10,433 nt of DNA from Euperipatoides rowelli (Eukaryota > Onychophora > Udeonychophora > Euonychophora > Peripatopsidae). Both the position numbers and the translations under genes were made by a program. Shown here piece by piece: positions 7,210 to 10,433 of the stretch; position 1 is the first letter of the stretch; every line of letters starts with the position of its first letter. Under the pieces are notes generated by a model that worked only from the letters and a program-made list of their open reading frames with translations, had not been told where the DNA came from and did not search any database. The stretch lies in NCBI GenBank assembly GCA_003024985.2, contig PXIH01S0007199.1; one strand, 5' to 3'.

Positions 7210-7590
7210 TACTTGCTTCTAGTCCAGAAGAATTACAGAAACAGATGATTGACCTAAGTGAAGCTAGCTCAAAAGCAGTCCTGAAAATGAATCTAGCAAA
7301 AACAAAAGTGATGTTCAACAAATATATACAAGCTAAAGTGATTACCATAATTGAAGAGATCAACAAATATGTTTATTTGGGTCAATTGATTACTACAAGT
7401 GAAAACCAGATGTGTGAAGTCAACAAAAGAATGAAAATGGGCTGGAGTGCATTTGGAAAATTAAGTAATATTTTAAAAGGAAAACTTCCTTTATGTCTTA
7501 AAAGGAAAGTTTTTGACCAGTGCGTACTACCAGTGATGACATATGGTTGCTGAAACCTGAACGCTCAATGCAAAGATGATTCAAATCGCT
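7210..7590 (+). pseudogene. RTE reverse-transcriptase thumb fragment
   Basis: From about 7215 to 7553 one frame is open: ASSPEELQKQMIDLSEASS, LKMNLAKTKVMFNKYIQ, YVYLGQLITT, MGWSAFGKLSNIL, LCLKRKVFDQCVLPVMTYGC. These are the standard post-palm motifs of RTE-type polymerases (K-T-K after the palm, then LG-L). The ATG at 7245 is internal, not a true start. At 7551 a one-base insertion creates a stop. In the next frame E-T-stop-T-L-N-A-K-M-I-Q can still be followed to about 7585, with the conserved Trp codon turned into TGA. Similarity ends around 7590, so the C-terminal tail is lost. This is the best-preserved part of the element. Confidence 0.85.
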
Positions 7591-8167
7591 CGTATTTGAT
7601 TTTTGTGATGGAAAAGGGCAAATTCAATTCCATACTCTCTCCCCAAATGTTAAATATGCTACGACCTTCATAATAGATGGGTGTAAAGTTATTATAATGT
7701 GGAAGCCATGTGAATTCATTTTAAATTTCCTTTATTTTTCAAAATAAGAGGAAGATGGTGCTTATTGTCAGAAACTATGAAACAAAATACTTCATTTAGA
7801 ATTTTCTAATAATCGCTTTGTCCAAATTTTTATTTCTGAAACTTAGATTTTAAGCACTTTTTTAATTTAATTTTTTTTAAAAACTTTTTCTTCAACTTTT
7901 ATGTTTTTCTACATTGAAGTAAAACATTGAAATGTTCAACTATCAATCTCTTTCATATAAAATAAAATAAAAATTCTAATAAAAATCTTCACCTGCATAG
8001 TAATGAAAACTAAACAGCAGAGGATATTGGCCATTGAACATGCAAAGGCAGATGAATTATTTTGTAAAAAAAATTATTTGCTGTTATTTGCCTCTGTCAA
8101 ATTAATAAATCTATAAGAGAGAAATTAAAATATGTGTTCACCAATTTAAAAGATTTTGAGGAATTGT

Positions 8168-8180
8168 GGGGGGGGGGGGG
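8168..8180. repeat. G13 homopolymer
   Basis: Thirteen consecutive G residues lie in an otherwise AT-rich background. It is the longest G run in the window and likely length-variable. Confidence 0.95.
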
Positions 8181-9014
8181 TAATGTTTTTCTTATGATGT
8201 TACTTTAGAATAAACTGAAATATAATTTTTTTTTTCAAACTTTTACAACTGGGCCATTCTTAAAATTTGTGTATATCTTCAATTTATGAGTGGCAAGGTC
8301 TATTTAATCTTAACAAATAAGATAATGTTTAATTCATGAAATAAGACTGATAAATTTCTTTAGGATTCAATGATAATTCACGTTTTTATAGTTGTGTCTT
8401 CCGAGCCAGCTTAACCGCACGGATTACTACAGATATGCCCATGAATTGGCTAATAGTTAGGCTGAAAAAATCATGTAAAATACTTAAAAATTATCAGGCA
8501 TTTTACATCTTAATTAATTATTATTAGGGTTGGGGAATAATTATTTATTGTTTAGTAGGAGTTAGAGTTAAGAAATGGGTGAAGGGTAGGACTATAAATA
8601 ACAAAATCAAACTGCCAAACCATTTACTTTTTGAAAGTACTCCACGTGGAAATGTTTGCTCTCCAGATACTAGTCTTTCATATTTATTTCTTATATCTAA
8701 CTAAAGATTCGTCAAAGGTTGTTCTTAAAAAAAGATGGAATTGAGTAAAAAGAAGAGTTAGCTACAAGTCTCACAACAATAGATGTTAAGTATTGCTGTT
8801 GAGTGGAAAAAGAGTCATCATCATTGTGGGGCCGTTCAATTGTTTTTTTTTTAAATATATGGTTTAACCTATATTTATTCCAAATTTAAGCCTTTACTAA
8901 ATTAATTTTTTCATTGTTGTTCACAATGTTAGGCAGCCAAATAGAATGTTTCACCAGCATATTATCTGAACCATGGTCATCGTCATTAACCTGTGACTAC
9001 AAGTACATAAATAA

Positions 9015-9058
9015 AAAGTGTTGACTCAGAACTTACTATTCTTGGACTGAGACACTTT
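9015..9058. repeat. Bulged 12-bp inverted repeat
   Basis: AAAGTGT (9015-9021) plus CTCAG (9025-9029) pair with CTGAG (9047-9051) plus ACACTTT (9052-9058). A three-base bulge (TGA) lies on the left arm and the loop is 17 bases. There is no terminator or RNA-gene context. Confidence 0.6.
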
Positions 9059-10231
9059 AAAATTCAGTTGTGAGTAGTATGAATTAAGGAAACAACAAAG
9101 GTATGTAGATTTTTGACATTTACTTTACAGAGAGAACACGAAGGAGGGCCAAATATGTATTTGTTATAGTTATATGAAAAACATAAAGAGTTAAGATAAA
9201 TTTAATGTTATTTTCTATTTATGTCATGTGTATTTTTGTCATAATACTAGTTATTATCTATATCATGATATTTAATAACAAAGGAATATTGTTTTAAAAT
9301 ATAAGATTGTTAATTTTTATAAGGAAAAACCACTAGTACGAGTTTATTTGCTCTAAAAATTTATTTTATTTCATTCAATATTTTTCTGATTTTTATTTTG
9401 TCTCAACACTGTTTTATATGAGACAAAAGGATTTTATTTTTAGTGCAATATATAGAGAGGTATTGGTGTCACTAGACATGACATATAGTTTATTTAACAT
9501 TTGAATTATCTTTGTAAGTCATAAAGGATTGTTATTTTTCAGAACATGTACATTTTCTGAAGGGAGGTCTTAATACAGATCAAGTGGTTTAACATTGAGT
9601 ATAAATAAATTATGTTTTATTCTTATTAACTTAAACTGGAAAGTTTCTGAGCATTCATTCATGTTATACATCACACAGGTACAAGTGTTGATTACTTTTT
9701 TACAGATACTTACACAATCTTTTTTTCAGCATTTCTTTTGACCTATTGATAGTATTATTAGATCCAATTTACATAATCATAAGTGTAGTAAAAATATGAG
9801 TTTGTTTGGTCTTAACGTTTAAACCTTGTTCAATTAACAACGCGGGACAAAGGTGTCATAAAACTGATACTTCTTTGTCCATATTTAGTAACAGAGAGAT
9901 CAACTTCCCAATAGTCTTTCTCATCCCCTATTCTTCTATTACTGGTTATATATCCATTATTTCCAACACTTCTATACTTTTGTTAATATTATGATAGTTT
10001 GAGAGAGATTAATTCAAATTCTTTATAGGAATGTTTTTCTAGGAACAAATGTTACACATATTGGTCTAAAATTCAAATCCATCAACTCTGCTAATATCCA
10101 CGTCTGTAGGTACAATTTTTAGCAAATTAATCTAACAAAATATTAATATGGTGAGTGGAATAAAAAGAAATGTTGTTTTTGTATTCATTATTTTCTCTAA
10201 CCTTTAGCGTAGGGATGGGACATTGAAGGCT

Positions 10232-10245
10232 TAACATCGATGTTA
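10232..10245. repeat. 14-bp perfect palindrome
   Basis: TAACATCGATGTTA is fully self-complementary. It is the first of a series of CATCGATG palindromes at the right edge of the window. Confidence 0.85.
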
Positions 10246-10288
10246 CCATCAATGTCAACATCAACACATGACCTTTAATGGCAGAAAA

Positions 10289-10364
10289 ACATCGACCTTT
10301 GACCATCGATGGTAAAAACATTGAACATCGACCTCTGACCATCGATGTTTGCCAAACATTGATG
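10289..10364. repeat. 36-bp direct repeat with nested palindromes
   Basis: ACATCGACCTTTGACCATCG at 10289 recurs at 10325 with one change (spacing 36). A more diverged copy can be discerned from about 10265 (ACATGACCTTTAATGG). Nested inside are the perfect palindrome ACCATCGATGGT (10302-10313) and a near-perfect inverted repeat, CATCGATGTTTG (10340-10351) against CAAACATTGATG (10353-10364), 11 of 12 pairs with a one-base spacer. Confidence 0.8.
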
Positions 10365-10433
10365 TTGATGTATTCAAAATTTCTCCATAAATTATTTCTT
10401 GCAGGTATTTTGTTTTTATATATTAAAAAAAAA

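Larger units (their letters stand above)
5226..7590 (+). mobile_element. Decayed RTE-type non-LTR retrotransposon, 3'-truncated
   Basis: An apurinic/apyrimidinic-type endonuclease, a basic linker, and reverse-transcriptase palm and thumb follow one another on the + strand, the layout of single-ORF RTE-clade retrotransposons (BovB-like; family knowledge). Motifs seen are WDIVGL, VIQVYAPTS, PNGVKNKIDY, NTGS-HRLIR, NYRPISLLPV, QAGFR, FVDYEKVFDSI, QGATISPNLF, FIDD, LKMNLAKTKVMF and YVYLGQLITT. They are spread over three frames with many stops, so the copy is dead. The usual C-terminal end, 3' UTR and terminal repeats are not visible after about 7590. Non-LTR copies are normally 5'-truncated, so 3' loss points to a later deletion or interruption. 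Domain-level detail is given in separate entries. L1- or Jockey-clade membership is less likely because of the short linker and the endonuclease-RT spacing. Confidence 0.85.
7591..10209. other. AT-rich non-coding DNA
   Basis: No gene, RNA gene or assignable element was found in this 2.6 kb. Noted structures are a G13 run, a bulged hairpin (9015-9058) and scattered poly-T tracts. Open frames such as 9806-9994 are short, low in information and without motif. Polypyrimidine-AG words near 9120-9129 and 9697-9706 resemble splice acceptors but have no coding context. Confidence 0.5.
10210..10433 (+). mobile_element. Possible left end of a hAT-like element, runs off window
   Basis: TAGGGATGGGACATTGAAG at 10210 resembles a TAG-G-GATGGG type hAT terminus (family knowledge). 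It is followed at once by a cluster of CATCGATG-based palindromes unlike anything else in the window. An 8-bp duplication would be CTTTAGCG (10202-10209), but the other end lies beyond the window and cannot be checked. No coding is visible; the minus-strand open frame at 10127-10342 just reads the repeats. The alternative is a stand-alone palindromic satellite patch. Confidence 0.4.

Noticed and set aside
9806-9994. Plus-strand open frame of 62 residues
   Set aside because: Short, AT-rich and without motif. Its length is expected by chance.
10127-10342. Minus-strand open frame of 71 residues
   Set aside because: The repeated residues come from the CATCGATG direct repeats, not from a protein family.
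1-10433. CRISPR array, tRNA, rRNA or bacterial operon
   Set aside because: There are no regularly spaced identical repeats, no tRNA-like T-arm or anticodon arrangement, and no dense ORFs with ribosome binding sites. The elements present are eukaryotic.

Overview
This window looks like an intergenic or intronic stretch of an animal nuclear genome, most likely an invertebrate. It is very AT-rich, full of homopolymer runs and microsatellites, has no dense long open reading frames, and carries decayed eukaryotic transposable elements of several classes. I found no intact host gene, tRNA, rRNA, CRISPR array or bacterial-style operon. The species cannot be named from sequence alone. A mollusc or arthropod would fit the element mix, but that is only a guess.

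Layout. Positions 1-649 are featureless AT-rich DNA. A degenerate tandem repeat of about 96-111 bp (650-915) runs straight into a decayed Ty3/gypsy-type integrase core on the + strand (934-1275), which no ATG-initiated ORF reveals. Positions 1690-2711 hold a roughly 1 kb non-autonomous DNA transposon with hAT-like ends, a matching 8-bp direct repeat at its borders, several hairpins, a (CT)n(AT)n microsatellite and a short internal tandem repeat. A G-rich island (3341-3479) ends in a poly-T run that contains the only ambiguous base (N, 3496). A GC-richer block at 4342-4533 may be a second, much weaker retroelement integrase remnant.

The largest feature is a dead RTE-type non-LTR retrotransposon on the + strand (about 5226-7590). 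Endonuclease, linker, reverse-transcriptase palm and thumb follow in the expected order but are broken by many stops and frameshifts. The catalytic Glu and His-partner Asp of the endonuclease appear deleted, one reverse-transcriptase motif has been excised, and the 3' end of the element is missing. From 7591 to 10209 I see only AT-rich DNA with small hairpins and a G13 run. At 10210 a second hAT-like terminus begins, followed by CATCGATG-rich palindromes and a 36-bp repeat, and runs off the window.

No genes here work together. The window records insertion and decay of at least four transposable elements: one LTR-type, one non-LTR and two DNA transposons. Nothing in it supports a functional novel system. 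The most informative items are the cryptic integrase, the terminal and hairpin structure of the 1 kb DNA element, and the palindrome-rich terminus at the right edge.
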